DNA of 64,000 bases, taken from contig CP141127.1 in NCBI GenBank assembly GCA_035236585.1, positions 72,273,495 to 72,337,494 of the forward strand, given 5' to 3'. The DNA is from Warburgia ugandensis. Lineage: Eukaryota > Streptophyta > Magnoliopsida > Canellales > Canellaceae. The notes beneath the pieces are model-generated. The model was given only the letters and a program-made list of their open reading frames with translations. It ran no database searches and had not been told where the DNA came from. Positions 48,499 to 60,890 of this stretch are shown here, in pieces. Position 1 is the stretch's first letter. Each line of letters begins with the position of its first letter. The position numbers and the translations under genes were made by a program.

Positions 48499-51107
48499 TG
48501 TGATGACCCGGGTTTTTATATGATACAATTTTGATAAAAAGGTGAGATCTCTTGTTTTATAAGTATGAAATGCATGAAAATCTTTTTGTTTTGGAAAACA
48601 ATCTTTCATAAAAACCCTGAGTGTCAAAACATATTCTCAAATTATCTAGCCATGGCAAAGTTTAAATCAATATTGTTCCCAAGAAAGTGTTAGTCACAAA
48701 ATTTCAGCCTATTAGAGAGTAACTACAATCAAGTAACATTGAAAGATAAGGTAGGGGTTTTACTTACTTGTACTTAGTCTGGGTGTTTCCTAGCACAAGC
48801 GTTCCTTGCCCTTAAGTATTTACTTGGTGTTTGAAAAATGTTGAGGATTGGGTCAGTATATACTATACTCAGTAGGAGCCTATCACTACTAGTTTTATAA
48901 TGCATGAGATGTTTTAAAATCATATGCTCATTCAAAACATGTGCATCGTCTGAATACTCAAGTTCAACATCTATATTAAAATCCATTGTTAAACTGAAAT
49001 ACTAACGACTTAAAGGATCACATAATCCAAAATCGAAAGTATCGTATATGTACATATATCATAACAATATGATATGCATAAGATGCTTCATGGAATCCAA
49101 CTCATGGATCTCTAGTATGGTATGGTCGACTAACCTCATATCATGCCATATATAATGCAAATAAGTCCACAAAACCATAGGGTCCAACTATGCCCACGAC
49201 CTCCTCGCCGTGTGGTCCCCAGGTACCTGAGGACACTCGGTCATAGCTTCCACGGGGCCTATGACACGTCGACCCAGTGCCGTGACACCAGTGGTAGCCC
49301 CCTGTACCACATGCAGTCGATGTAGGGACTTGCCTCTTTTTGGGCATGGTACCCATCCACCTAATAGTGGTAGAGGCCGGGTGGCCAACCCAGACCCCTC
49401 GGCATAGCACCTACGGGCTTACTAGCCCAAATCACATAAGATCAAATAAGCCAAAACCTCTTTTCAAAACCTGTCCTCTTTGGGTCCCTCACAACTGCCT
49501 GGTCCTCGGCACTCCAGTGTCTTTTGGCAACCCTCAAGGACATGCAATCTTTGCAAGAACTTAATGCTCATAGATCATGCAATGTATGCAATAGTTTGTA
49601 AAACATATCTATTCATAATGTATATACAAAACATGTCTATGCATAAAGCATTTGTCACATGTATGCTAAACAAGTCATATACTTAAATCATGTATTTACA
49701 AAACAATCATAGTTCTTTTAAAAGAATCTAGTAGCAATAAAGCACCTACCTGACTAGGTTGCACTAACCCCTTTGTCCTCGGACGCTCCTGAACATGGTT
49801 TGGGGAATCAAGGTTAGTTTGGCCTATCTTTTATAGGTTTTAGCATAATTGGTCTTATTACTTAGGCATTAGGGGTCCATCCCTATGCCTATGGGTGTCC
49901 TAAAGTCCTAATTGGGCCTTGGTATCCATAGTTTTTCAAAGGTCTAGCGGCCACGCGCCACCATCCTATTCTAAGGGTCATGCTCACCTTTTATTGGGCC
50001 TTGATCAGGGATTTTATAGTTTGGATGTGTCCACGTCGTCGACACAGACACAACGCCTTTTGCGGCACCTCAGTCGGAGCTCTAGATCTCATGTTATAAG
50101 CATTTTAGTGTCGCACATACATAGGCGTCTTAAGAATGAAAAAGCGGAATGCTAGGGCGCTGCGCGTCTGTGTCGTGCGCCCCGGCTACCTTAACGAACG
50201 AAGAAATCCCATAGCGCTAGCGTGTTGCGTGTCTGCAGCATGCGCCTCAGCGGGAGCGTCTGCAGACATGCCACGTTTTCCCGCCCGACTTTCTCTTTTG
50301 TGGGCGCGTCCCCAGATGTGCCGGTTTGGTTTTTCAAATGCTATTGACGTGGGACGTTCCGACTGGAACGTCCTGTTCGTTGGGGAACCGGGGTATCCTC
50401 AAGACACCTTGGTTCGACCCTGTCAAACTAGTGCGGCCCAGGGAATGTCCCTGGGTCCTTGGTGAGTCTCCAGGGCTCCATTTTACATGGTTTTTCATGC
50501 AAAAACCTAGGGAAATTGACCTTAGAACTACGGTGGAGATGGGTTTTGAGGGATCTTGGGCATACCTGGCTCGTTGCTGGGTTTTTATCTTTGTTTTCCC
50601 CTCTAGATCACTCCTCCACAATGGGTTTTCTCCAATGTTTTGGGCTTCCATTAGAGGCGTGCAAGAGCTCTATTTATAGAGCTATGAGAGGGTTCTGGAG
50701 GGGGTTCTCACCGCCTTTGAATGGCGGTGGAGAAACCTCCAGAATGGCGGTGATTTATCCTCCAATCACCACCGTTCTAGAAACCTCTAGAGGTTGAAGA
50801 TGAAGGGGGTGCCCGTATCAAAATGGTCCCCTGTGTTTTGCAGGCTAAAACCGTTTTTTAATAAAATTACAATTTTGCCCCTGAACTTCAAAGGGCCATA
50901 ACTTACTCATTTTAACTCCGTTTTGGGTGATTTTGGTCTCGTTGGATTCCTTTTTCTGAGACGCACCTAATGGTACCATTTTTAGAACCAAAATTTTGGG
51001 TTCAGTCAAGGTGAATAGTGAAATGCCTAAAATGCCCTTATCTTCAAAAACTGATCTTTTCATTGCTTAACTTGGAATTTCAATATTACAAAATTGGAGT
51101 TATTACA
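48499..51107 (-). repeat. 5' LTR of E
   Basis: Starts TGTAATAACTCC (51107) and ends GGGTCATCACA (48499) on the minus strand, 2.61 kb. It carries the two segments that the 3' LTR lacks (around 49785-49830 and 50287-50360). The CpG-rich part at 50150-50460 is a diverged tandem of a ~67-bp unit (gctagggcgctgcgcgtctg and a partner). Confidence 0.92.
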
Positions 51108-51168
51108 TGAAATCATGAGGTGTCAATATAATTGCACCCTTAAAGTGGTGATGATGGATTAAAGCCTA

Positions 51169-51180
51169 GCTCTGATACCA
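51169..51180 (-). other. Primer-binding site of D
   Basis: Minus strand TGGTATCAGAGC, a perfect initiator tRNA-Met complement, 3 bp from the LTR edge (51184). The stretch 51108-51168 is the D leader separated from gag by the insertion of E. Confidence 0.9.
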
Positions 51181-51183
51181 AAC

Positions 51184-54102
51184 TGTGACACCCTGGGTTT
51201 TCTAAACCTTTTTGCAATACATAACAACAACAACAACAACAACAACAATAATTTTCTTTATAAAATAGGTGGGATCCTTAAAAATAAAAACTTGTAATTA
51301 ACATACATAACACAGCGTTCGAAAGAAATCCCCAAGGGTCATCCAATATCCAAAATCATGACAATAAACAGAAATCAAATTGTCAATACACTGAGCATGT
51401 TCAAATTAAGACTACAACAAATCATACATAGTTGCAAAAAGACAATAATAAGAATAATATGTCTAAAATCACCCAGGGTCTATCTATGATCACTATGTCA
51501 TGCACACATCGGCAAGTAAAGGTACACTATACAAGTAGTGTGGGTCCAATCTATCTAAATTGTCAACATCCATATACAACCCAATAATTTTGAACAAGTG
51601 TCCGAGAGACATACACTAATCAGTCTTTGAATACAAAATGTAAATGGTCTTCAAGGTCTTCACTCAATCAATGCTGCTCCACCCACTTACCCTTAGTGTT
51701 ATCGCCCTCCAAATCTGAGGCATTGCAAAACAAAGAAATGCCTCAGCAAGCTATGCTTGTGTAGGTGATCACATTCAATAACAAATGCAATAAAATCATA
51801 TGGTGTAGAGTATCAAGATCATGGTGAATCTCATAAGATAAAATACATACAAGGCACGTCAAATCAACAGACGTCCATAACAATAACACCTGAAAATCTT
51901 AAGTCTGAGCAAATCAATATCAAATCTCCTCATCATGATATGCAAGGCATGATTAAAACATGGATAAGCATCCATGAAAAGTAATAAGAATCCATTTCCA
52001 TATCGAAATATAATACATGTCATGATAAATGGGGCATCGTACAAAAAAAGACCTAAGAGTGTTCCACGACACTCAATCACAGGTAATGAGTACTTATACC
52101 AAATCCCTAGGTCCCTCTTGTGCAGCCCGTATTAGCCCCCAAAGTCGCTCATGGCCTAGGCCTGGCTTACCCCAATTCACCCCACATATAAATACTACAT
52201 GAGCATACAGAATATGAGTATGAGCTACTATGCTGCAATGACAACCACACAAGGATCTCAACCACTGTCGCTCCTTGTCGACACCATAACAGGAGACTTT
52301 CTTGATCCCCATGGGGTGGAATGTACTTGTAATACCTCCACCTATGTACTTGGCCCTCTCAAGGGTGGTGTCTAATCATCATCATCACAAAGTCCGAGGA
52401 TGGGTGGCCAAGCCTACTACCCTCCTAGCATAGTACCCACCGGGTGGAAGCACCCGTCATAAATTCACAAACAATGAATTAAGAATAAAAATTCATGTAT
52501 AATCATTCTTGATAAAACCAAATCGAGAGAGAAATTCAATATATCAACACCATGCATTGAAAATCAGTTTATACATTCTCAAATAACCCTAATCAGTGCC
52601 ACATAAAATGTATTAAGAAGCAGTGTATAAATAATGTGCAAACGGAGTAGCAAACATGTTGGTAATACATACTGAAAAGTGATCTCATGCAAACATAGTA
52701 GGGCATAAAGTCCATACTTCAAAGTTCTCAAATAATATATCATGATTTAAGAAATCATGGAAAAATCTCAAATGTACTCACCTACCTCAACAAAGCAGTA
52801 CTCCAATCAGGCCTATAAGTAATGTCATGTCGTGCGCTCTGATGTACCTGTCACGTCATAAGTCATCTATCACTTGGTGTTTTTACATTCAAAATAAACA
52901 ATCCAAGTGATAATTCCCTTGATCTGGTAGTTAATCCTAGATCAATAGCCTAGATCATCTGATTAACCCTCTATTGGGTCAATCCTATACTAGATATAGA
53001 TTTTTCTAACATCTAGACAAACATTCATAGTCTTTGATCATCAATATATATCATGATCCACTTACTTTATGTCCCTTAATCAATGACGGGTCAGTTCCTA
53101 CCATCTTGTGGAGTTTGGAGATGATTCGACAATTGGATCGCTCCATAACACTTATAATTGACATTTGATCATTAATTCTAGTCATATTCATCATGATCCT
53201 TCTAATGTTAGTGTTTCATAACCCATCTGTGGTGTCTGATCATTGATCAAACATCAGGAAGTCACTGTTTACACAGTGATAGATCAGAAGGTCCAGGTTG
53301 TTTGATTTATTTTATAGCACATATCACAAATTCAATCGAATCTAACCTATATTGGGTATAGATCTATCCATTACTAAGCATAGATTAACAATTCAATGGT
53401 CAGATTATCCCTAAAACCTAGATCTTAGATGAAATTGTATGAATTTAGCAAAATACAACAAATCAGGAATAGGGCTTCATAGATCTTACCTTCTGAGCAT
53501 GCTTCCATGCTTCTTACACCCTTGGATATTCTAGATCAATGCTGATTTCAGATGAAATCCTCCAGTCCACATCGCACACACTATTCCCCTCCAATCAATA
53601 GTTAAGATGATCTCAGATCTCCCAATAACCTTGGGGCTTTTATTCATTTAGGCAAGCCGTGTAAAATGATCGGCTTAGATCAATGATCCAAGTTGTTGTC
53701 GTCTCCGGCGACGGCTTGCAAATTTCAAAGTCTGTATTCTGTGAGCATGCTACTTTCCCTTCTAGCCGATGTTGTTTCTTGTTCGTTATGATGAAACCAA
53801 AGGGATTCTGTTCCCCTCTTTAGGAAGAGTGAAATAGACAGCTCATATCAAAGATCTCAGCAGTCCCTTTGTCGACGACACCATTTTTTTCAACTTCTTG
53901 AAAACCTTACAGCACCTATTTTCTTCTTCTCTGGCATGGCTGCATTTCTTAGGCGCCATGACCTCTTCTCCTTGTCTCCCTTTCTCTCTTCTCCTTCTTC
54001 TTCTTCTTCCCCCTCTCTACTTTTCTCTTTCTTTCTCTCCCCATCGGGTTTTCCCTAGTGCTATCAGGTTTGGGAATAGATCGTAGATTTGTTCCTTTAC
54101 GG
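51184..54102 (-). repeat. 5' LTR of D, outer end missing
   Basis: Ends CCCAGGGTGTCACA (51184) on the minus strand and follows the left LTR to gttcctttac at about 54100, where similarity stops. About 70 bp of the LTR start is missing. It has an (AAC)n run (51223-51246) where the left LTR has (AAT)n, and a ~375-bp segment (52615-52990) that the left LTR lacks. The hairpin copy lies at 51715-51746. Confidence 0.85.
51715..51746 (-). other. Hairpin in the 5' LTR of D
   Basis: Arms ctgaggcatt (51715-51724) and aatgcctcag (51737-51746) pair perfectly. The left LTR copy differs in one inner pair but keeps the stem. Confidence 0.75.
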
Positions 54103-55859
54103 ATCTAGTCACCTTTTGCTTCTCCAATTGGCTTGTAGTCTCTTCTCCTTCTTCTTGCTTTCCTCACTATTCCCACCATTCAAATTCCATCCAATTAGGA
54201 GGGTGGAGAGACACTTTTCCTCCAAAGGAAAATGATGCCTCTCGCCTTCCTAATTAGGAAACCAGCCAACCAGCTAACCCATCTCTCTCTTGTGTCATCC
54301 ATATTACATTATCTCTACCTAACTTTCCTCATTCAAAATCCACCTTAGCCCTCAATCTAGATCTCCACCTTTTAACCATTCATCAAATTGGAAGCTACAG
54401 AATTTATATATATCCCTATGGTTTTAATGTTTTTTTTCTAAGTAGAGGTGGGTGAGACACCTTGAAACATAGCTCTCCTTTGGTGCTTAGTTGATTCTAG
54501 AATTTGGGACTTCTATAATGCTTTTCTTACTTTGGATTTTCTAGTTATTGACTTAGCTATTTGATCTCCAATTTAGGTTAGTAGTTTTCTTACCTTGGTT
54601 TAGTTTTCATTGCATTAGTTTCACTTGTTTTGGTTTTTTGTTTTGTACCCTTCTTTCCATCTAGCTTTCTCTTTCTTCTTTACCCTAATTCAACTAGTTT
54701 TTTCTTTGTTATTCATTCAAGATTTACGTTAATTATAGACAACCAAGGGAATAAATAACTTGCAACCTTGAGTTTCCCCCTTAGAAATTCACATTTTTCA
54801 CCTTATTCCCACCTTAGCTTTAGGTCAATTTCCTTATCTCAATTCGCCCACTTAGCCTTCTTTTCTCTTGAATTCCTATCTAGTTTTTCTTTCCATGCCA
54901 TCATAATTTAATTTGTGAGAATTATATTGCATTTTTGATATTGTTTAGATAGGATTTTATGCTTAGAAGTTGGACACAATTTCCAGCAATAGAACATGTA
55001 TTATGCGTCTAGTTTTAGGTGTAAATTGAAGATTATTCAATAAAGTACTTGGAGGTTTCTTGTTATGAAATAGTTCTTGCATCAAATTAATTTAGATATA
55101 GGTTATTTCCTTGTATAAATTTCTAGTTTCAATTGCTTCTTTATGCATGAATTGTTTGATGTTCTTAAGTAGTTGAAATCTAAAATTTTCTCCCTTTAAC
55201 TTTGTGCTTTGTTTCCAACATCTAAACATTGTTTTTTTATTGAATTCTTAGGAATCCATTTATCTTTTCATGTTCTTTATTAAATCCATTAGTTCTCATG
55301 GTAGTTTACTTTAGATTAATTAGTTTTGGTCACTTTTGCACCCTAGAACCATGTGCACAATCCATGGATCACGCACATGGTACTAGGCACTTTCCTTTTT
55401 AGTGTTTGCTTAGTTTAGTTTCCTAATATTTTTTTGGAAGTAGTTAATTCATTGTTTTAATCTTATTTTAGGTTTATAAAGTTTTCTTTTTGAATTTTAT
55501 AGTGTCATTTTTAAGAAGTTTTAGTTTAGGAAGGTGTTAGATTAGGAAAGTTTGATTCATTCTAAATTAGCATTATTTTTCTTTAGTTGCTATCATTTTT
55601 AGTTAGGTAAGTTTTTATTTAATTTATTAGCTTTAATTTTAGAAAGTTTCTTTTAAGTCTAGTTTCCAGTTCCATGCATTTTTCCATCTTAGTTTGTTCT
55701 AATTTCCTAGTTTATCACATCTTTATCATTTGGATGAAGTTAAATCATATAAATAGAATCCAATCCTCTGCAAGTCTATGAGATTCCTCATAGGATCAAC
55801 CTCACTTGTTTGAAAATACTACATTGATTTGTGCGCTTGCAAGTTATTTTATAGCTACA
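54103..55859 (+). repeat. Athila-2 5' LTR, second part
   Basis: Follows the middle and end of the Athila-1 LTR in opposite orientation and ends GCTACA (55859), just before the primer site. Near its end it has the ggatcaacctcac and cattgatttgtgcgcttgcaa blocks that also mark LTR Athila-1. Several hundred bases of LTR that should lie between 34191 and this part are absent, so the join with D has suffered a deletion. Confidence 0.78.
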
Positions 55860-55867
55860 CTAAGTTT

Positions 55868-55886
55868 TTAGTGCCGTTGCTAGGAA
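55868..55886 (+). other. Primer-binding site of Athila-2
   Basis: tagtgccgttgctaggaaa resembles the Athila primer site tggcgccgttgccgggga with a few transitions, and follows the LTR end by about 9 bp (ctaagttt), as in other Athila elements. Confidence 0.75.
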
Positions 55887-57278
55887 ATCACAATAGATTT
55901 GTGGTTGGACTTTTATTTGGATTGCTTATCTTTAGTCATAGTTATAGGTTGCATTAGCTTAGAATTTTTTCATCATATCTGCATATTTTGCTAAGTCCTC
56001 ATAAATTGTTCCATCGTACTTATTTTGTGTGAGGGCAATTTGGCAAAGAAACGGTGACGATCCTATGGGCCAAAGCTTCATCAAATTTGATTGCTTTCTT
56101 ATATTAGATTTTTCTTTTTGAGTGAAGTTGTAGTGAGGTCCCATTGTAGTCTACAATTTGTTTATTTCAAATTTTAAATGGGTTGTATTGATACAGGGCA
56201 AGTGTGGGATATGGAGGCCCACACAATCTTCATAAAAAACCCTGTCATAAGTCTCCCTTACTCTCTTTAACTTTTCTTAATGTAGTTGCATTTAGTATGA
56301 ATTTACATTTTATTGGTAGATTAATTCATGCAGTTTAGGTTCATTCATCTTATTTAGGGTTGTTGCATCAGATTGCACTTGTTTAACCTTTGGTTGGATA
56401 GCATATAAGTCACATTATTTTACTTTCTTGTATTGCATTGCATGTTTATTGCTTTATAGTGGATGGAACTTAGTGATAGTCAGGGCCCCATAGGAATCCT
56501 TATAAGATAAGGACTAGATTTCATCCCTAGATCCTTGGCCCAAATAGGTAATATAACCAATTCATTGTATGCCTGCAATCCTAGCCGTTAATCTTGATCT
56601 AAAATCAAGTAGCAATAGACCTCGGGTCTTGAGTTCATAGAACCCTTTTTGAAAGAGGAAATCTATTGTCACTCTAATGGCTCTTGAACCTTGTTGTTGT
56701 GGTGACTATCCAAAATCCAAGTGATTTTCCCACACCTTCTATTGATAGTTGTTGAGGTCTAAACTTGGCTCTTGAACTTTGTAGTTATAGTGGGTATCCA
56801 AAATCCAAGTGACTTTTCCATGCCTTTTATTGGTGGCTGTTGATGTCTAAATGCCTCCTTCCATGAGAATTGTGTTAAACACTTTGGGTAGGACTTAAAT
56901 GGTAAGCAATATTCAAGTATAGATTAAAGGAGGAGATATCTAGCTTTGGGTTAAAAGCTACAGCCTAACAGATTAAGACAGATCACCAAGACATCTCATT
57001 AGCACTAGGAATTGTTTGCTTGCATATCATATATTTAGGAGTTACATTTAGATTTAGGTTGCATCATTTAGATAGTTTTCATTTTAGTGCATGCAAGGAC
57101 GTCGATCTTAGAACATTGAATTAGTACCATTAGATCTTGAGATTGAATGTATTCATAGGCAAGGGGCAAGAAACTAAGTTCTTAACCCCATAGTAGACCC
57201 ACTAGTAGTTGTTGAGCATAATGCTATTAGAGATTTCTATTCACCACTCTAGTAGAGAGCACACCATCATGCATCACA
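55887..57278 (+). other. Athila-2 leader
   Basis: Untranslated leader with no domain I recognise. The middle has an 88-bp tandem duplication, and the stretch 56680-56960 resembles 15170-15420 in LTR A. Confidence 0.6.
56678..56853 (+). repeat. 88-bp tandem duplication in the Athila-2 leader
   Basis: Copies start tggctcttgaac at 56678 and 56766. Shared blocks include atccaaaatccaagtga.tttt and ttgttga.gtctaaa; the two differ at roughly one base in six. Confidence 0.85.
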
Positions 57279-57329
57279 TTGCCACCTACAAATGCATGTC
57301 ACTTTGTACTTAAACCTAGAGTAATACAA

Positions 57330-58440
57330 TTACTCCCATGTTTTGTGTTCCTGAGAGAGAGGACCCCTACCTACATATCAAGGAATTCCTTGATATTTGC
57401 ACTAGAGTCAAATTTGGCAGTGTCTCAGATGATTCTATTAGACTTAGGTTATTCACCTTCTCATTGAAGGATAAGGCCAAGTCATGGCTAAATTCTTTAG
57501 AGGTCGGTTCCATTGCCACATATGATTAGTTGTGTAGGATGTTTTTGAACAAATTCTTTCCTGTCCATAAGACTAGTGCTCTACGTAGAGAGATCATTAA
57601 TTTTCAGCAAAGACATGATGAGTAATATTATGAATGTTGGGAGAGATGGAATGAATTATTACAAAAGTATAGGTTTAGTATTTCTATGAGGCATTAACAC
57701 CTCAAAATGGACAGATGGTAGATGCAGCAAGTGGAGGATCCCTCATGTTGAAAAATGAGATAAAGGCTTGGGAACTTTTCCTAACTCTGGAAGATAATTT
57801 CTAGTGATGGGATTATTCTAGTAGAAGAGATAGACATACCCAAACTCAATAGAAAGCAGGCATATATGAAATAGGAGTAACCTTAGATATGTCTTATAAG
57901 CTTGACTTTGTAGTTGAAAGAATAGACAAACTTGAGTCTTTAGGTAAAAAAATAAACAAGATTGAAAATATGTTTCAAACTTTCATGGCCATTAACCTAT
58001 CCTTGAAATCTCCAAAATAGGTATGTGGTATTTGTTCAAGCCCAACCCATTTAACTACAGCTTATCCATCAAAATAAGTGCACCTTCAAAATCTTTTAGA
58101 ACAAGTGAATGTAATGAATCCATATCATAGTCCTAGCAATGATAAATTTTATTCAGAGATCTACAATCCAGGATGGGTTAGGCATCTAAATTTTTCATGG
58201 TCTAAGAATAATACTCAAGGGAGTCTGCCAGGGATTTGTGATCCCCAAACCTTTCCTCTTGCTTAAGTCCCATTGTAGCCAATTCCTCAGCAATTTCCAC
58301 AACAACTAAAAACACCTTTCCTGGAGGAAACTCTAAATTTATTCATGTAGAATTCTCTACAATTCCAAAATGATACAAAGAAAAATCTACTTGCCAACTC
58401 TCAAAACATTATAGTGTTGGAATATAGGTTAATTGTCTAC
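57330..58440 (+). pseudogene. Athila-2 gag remnant
   Basis: Reads REDPYLHIKEFLDICT, then DDSIRLRLFTFSLKDKAKSW and LNSLEVGSIATYD, a stop, then FLNKFFP and ALRREIINFQQRHDE and WERWNELL. This is the Athila gag pattern (EDP..H...F, D.IRLRLFPFSL...A..WL, FF....T..LR..I..F). Stops and frame changes occur from 57527 onward. No zinc knuckle was seen downstream. Confidence 0.78.
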
Positions 58441-58689
58441 TTCCTTAAGTGAAAGAGAAAAAGGAAAGTTTTCGAGTCAGCCTATCCCACCCTAAGGGCT
58501 AGTTAGAAATAGGGTCTAGGTCACATAACCAAGGATCCCATGAACAAGCAAAGTCTATCACAACCCTTAGGAATGGCCATTAGGTTGATAACATAGTAAG
58601 GCTGATTGATAATAATGTAGAGGAGAATGAACTAGCTAAAACTCAGGAGAAAGAGAAAAGATAGAAATCTCCCACCATCTGAGCCCATA

Positions 58690-59680
58690 GTGAAGGCACA
58701 TTATATGCCTAAAGCACCATTCTCTCAATTACTCAACAAGGATAAGAAAGGAACAAATTTCAATAAGATAATGGAAGTGTTTAAACATGTGCAAATTAAC
58801 ATCCCATTACTCAATGCTATTAAGGATATGCTTACTTACGATAAGTTTCTTAAAGAGCTTTGCAGTACAAAGCAAAGATTTAATGTATAAAAGAAAGCCT
58901 TCCACATTGAGTAGGTAAGTTCTTTGATCCAACACCAAACCCCACCTAAGTTTAGAGATCCAAGTTCTCCTACCATCTCTCGTGAAATTGGAAACCATGT
59001 CATTGAAAGGGCACTACTTGATTTAGGGCCTAGTGTAAACTAGGGCTTGGTAACCTTAAGCCAACCAACCCCACTTTGCAGTTAGCAGATAGATCAATTA
59101 AGATTCCACTTGGTATGGTTGAAGATGTTTTAATACAAGTGGACTAGTTTTACTAACCTGTTGATTTCATTGTCCTAGATACCAAGCTTATATCAAACCT
59201 TGGCAGCTAGACCCCAGTGATTCTTGGGCATCTATTCCGAGCAACATTTCATGCCATCATCAACTGTAGAAATGGTGTGATAAAACTATCTTTCAACAAT
59301 ACTGATCATCAACATCTAGATGTAGATGATTTCTGGGTACCAATTTAATTGAAGGTCTAATGCATGATCCACCATTGTCAATCTTAAATCCACTTGAGGC
59401 ATGTCTAGCACATTTCAACTGTGACTTTTCTATAAACAGGTCCATTGAAGAGGTTAATAATCTTTTAGATGCTACACTTATAATAAATACCTCTAAATGA
59501 GGCCCTCATGTGTAACCACCTCCTTCATCTGAATTTGTCCCATTGCCTTCAATAGAAAAACCACCAACATTGGTCTTGAAACCTTTGCCTGAAAATGTAA
59601 ATTACTCTTACTTAAGACCTGATGAAACCTTGCCTATCATCATAGCTTCAAATTTAGATAAGGAATAGGAGGGTAAGCTT
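58690..59680 (+). pseudogene. Athila-2 protease region
   Basis: An open segment (58690-58890) with NKIMEVFKHVQINIP and YDKFLKELC precedes the protease core ALLDLGPSVN (near 59010), where the DLG is kept. The following linker has EACLAHFNCDF and DETLPIIIAS (to 59660). Stops occur after the core. Confidence 0.72.
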
Positions 59681-60890
59681 CTTGATATTCTTAGAGAACA
59701 CAAGACTACTCTAGGGTGGACTATAGCAAATATTAAGGGAATTAGTCTTGCTATGTGCATGGGTAGAATACAATTAGAAGAAAATGCTAAATCATCTACG
59801 GAGACATAGAAGAGATTAACCTCAACATGAAGGAGGTAGTAAGAGATGAAGTACTTATTCTCTTAGATGTTGGAGTCATTTACTCCATATTTGACAATGC
59901 TTGGGTCAGCCCAGTTTAGGTTGTTCCTAGGAAGTTGGGAGTCACGGTAATTAAGAATGAGGTTAATGAGTTAGTCCCCACTCGCATGACCATCGAATGG
60001 AGATTTTGTATTGATTTTCAGAAAATTAACTTGGTCATGAGGAAAGACCACTTTCCTCTATCATTTATAGATTAAATGTTAGAAAGGTCAGCCAAATATA
60101 GGTACTACTACTTTCTTAATGGTTATTTTGGCTACAACCAAATTCCCATAGCACTTGAGGATATTTTCAATTATAGTACAGAATTTTTAGAGGTACTTAT
60201 GGATGATTTCTCAGTGTTTGTCTCTTCTTTTAATGAATGCATGGACCATTTAAAACTTGTTCTTGCTAGGTGTCAAAAAAAGAACTTAGTATTAAATTGA
60301 GAAAAACATCATCTTATGGTTCAAAATGGCATTATTTTTTGCCACATTATTTCACACAATGGTATAGAAGTGGATAAATCCAAAGTGGATTCAATCTCTA
60401 ACCTTCCTCATCTAAGGATGGTGAAGGAAGCCTAATCAATTTTAGGCTATGCTATTTTCTATAGAAGATTCATCAATAATTTTAATAAAATTGCTAATCC
60501 CCTTTGTAATTTAATTTTGACTTTAATGCATACTGCATGAAAGCATTTGAGCACCTAAAGGATGCGTTAACTTCTATGCCTATTATTTGATCACCAGACT
60601 TGAATGCACCATTTGAAATAATGTGTGATGCTTTAGACTATGTGATGGGAGCTGTGTTGGGGCAGCGTATTGATAAACTTCTGCATATGATATGTTATTC
60701 TAGTAAGACACTCATTGATGCTCAACTCAATTATTCAACTATAGAAAAAGAGTTGTTGGCAGTTGTATTTGCCCTGGATAAGTTTAGATCACTAGGATCT
60801 ATAGTCATAGTATACTCACATCATGCATTATATAAATATCTTCTTTCAAAGAAAGACGCAAAATTGAAGGTGATCTAATGTATGCTATCG
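59681..60890 (+). pseudogene. Athila-2 reverse transcriptase and RNase H
   Basis: The RT keeps RYYYFLNGYFGYNQIPIA and the active site VLMDDFSVFVSSFNEC (60076-60300). Between them the frame passes directly from IALED to IFNYSTEFLEV, so about 40 residues of the palm (the TTFTC..GTFAYR.MPFGL blocks) are missing without a frame change. RNase H follows in an open frame (60600-60878) with MCDALDYVMGAVLGQ and NYSTIEKELLAVVFA. Stops and shifts lie between the two. Confidence 0.78.

Larger units (their letters stand above)
41414..51107 (-). mobile_element. Element E: chromovirus (Ty3-gypsy), nearly intact
   Basis: A 9.69 kb element with both LTRs, primer site, purine tract and a single polyprotein frame ending in a chromodomain. 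It is inserted in the interior of D. The flanking bases tgaac (41409-41413) and tgaaa (51108-51112) look like a 5-bp target duplication with one change. In the first ~160 aligned LTR bases I count about six differences, five of them transitions. The corresponding ends of the D LTRs differ more, in line with E being younger than D. Domain order and the chromodomain suggest the Tekay/Del group. Confidence 0.93.
34192..54102 (-). mobile_element. Element D: gypsy-type retrotransposon with gag-protease only, hosting E
   Basis: Two related minus-strand LTRs (34192-36801 and 51184-about 54102), a tRNA-Met primer site next to the right LTR, and a purine tract next to the left LTR define the element. 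The interior is 36802-41413 plus 51108-51183, because E (41414-51107) is inserted 57 bp upstream of the gag start. Gag and protease remnants are visible, but no RT, RNase H or integrase. It therefore looks like a non-autonomous or heavily deleted derivative. The outer end of the right LTR is lost. Confidence 0.82.
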
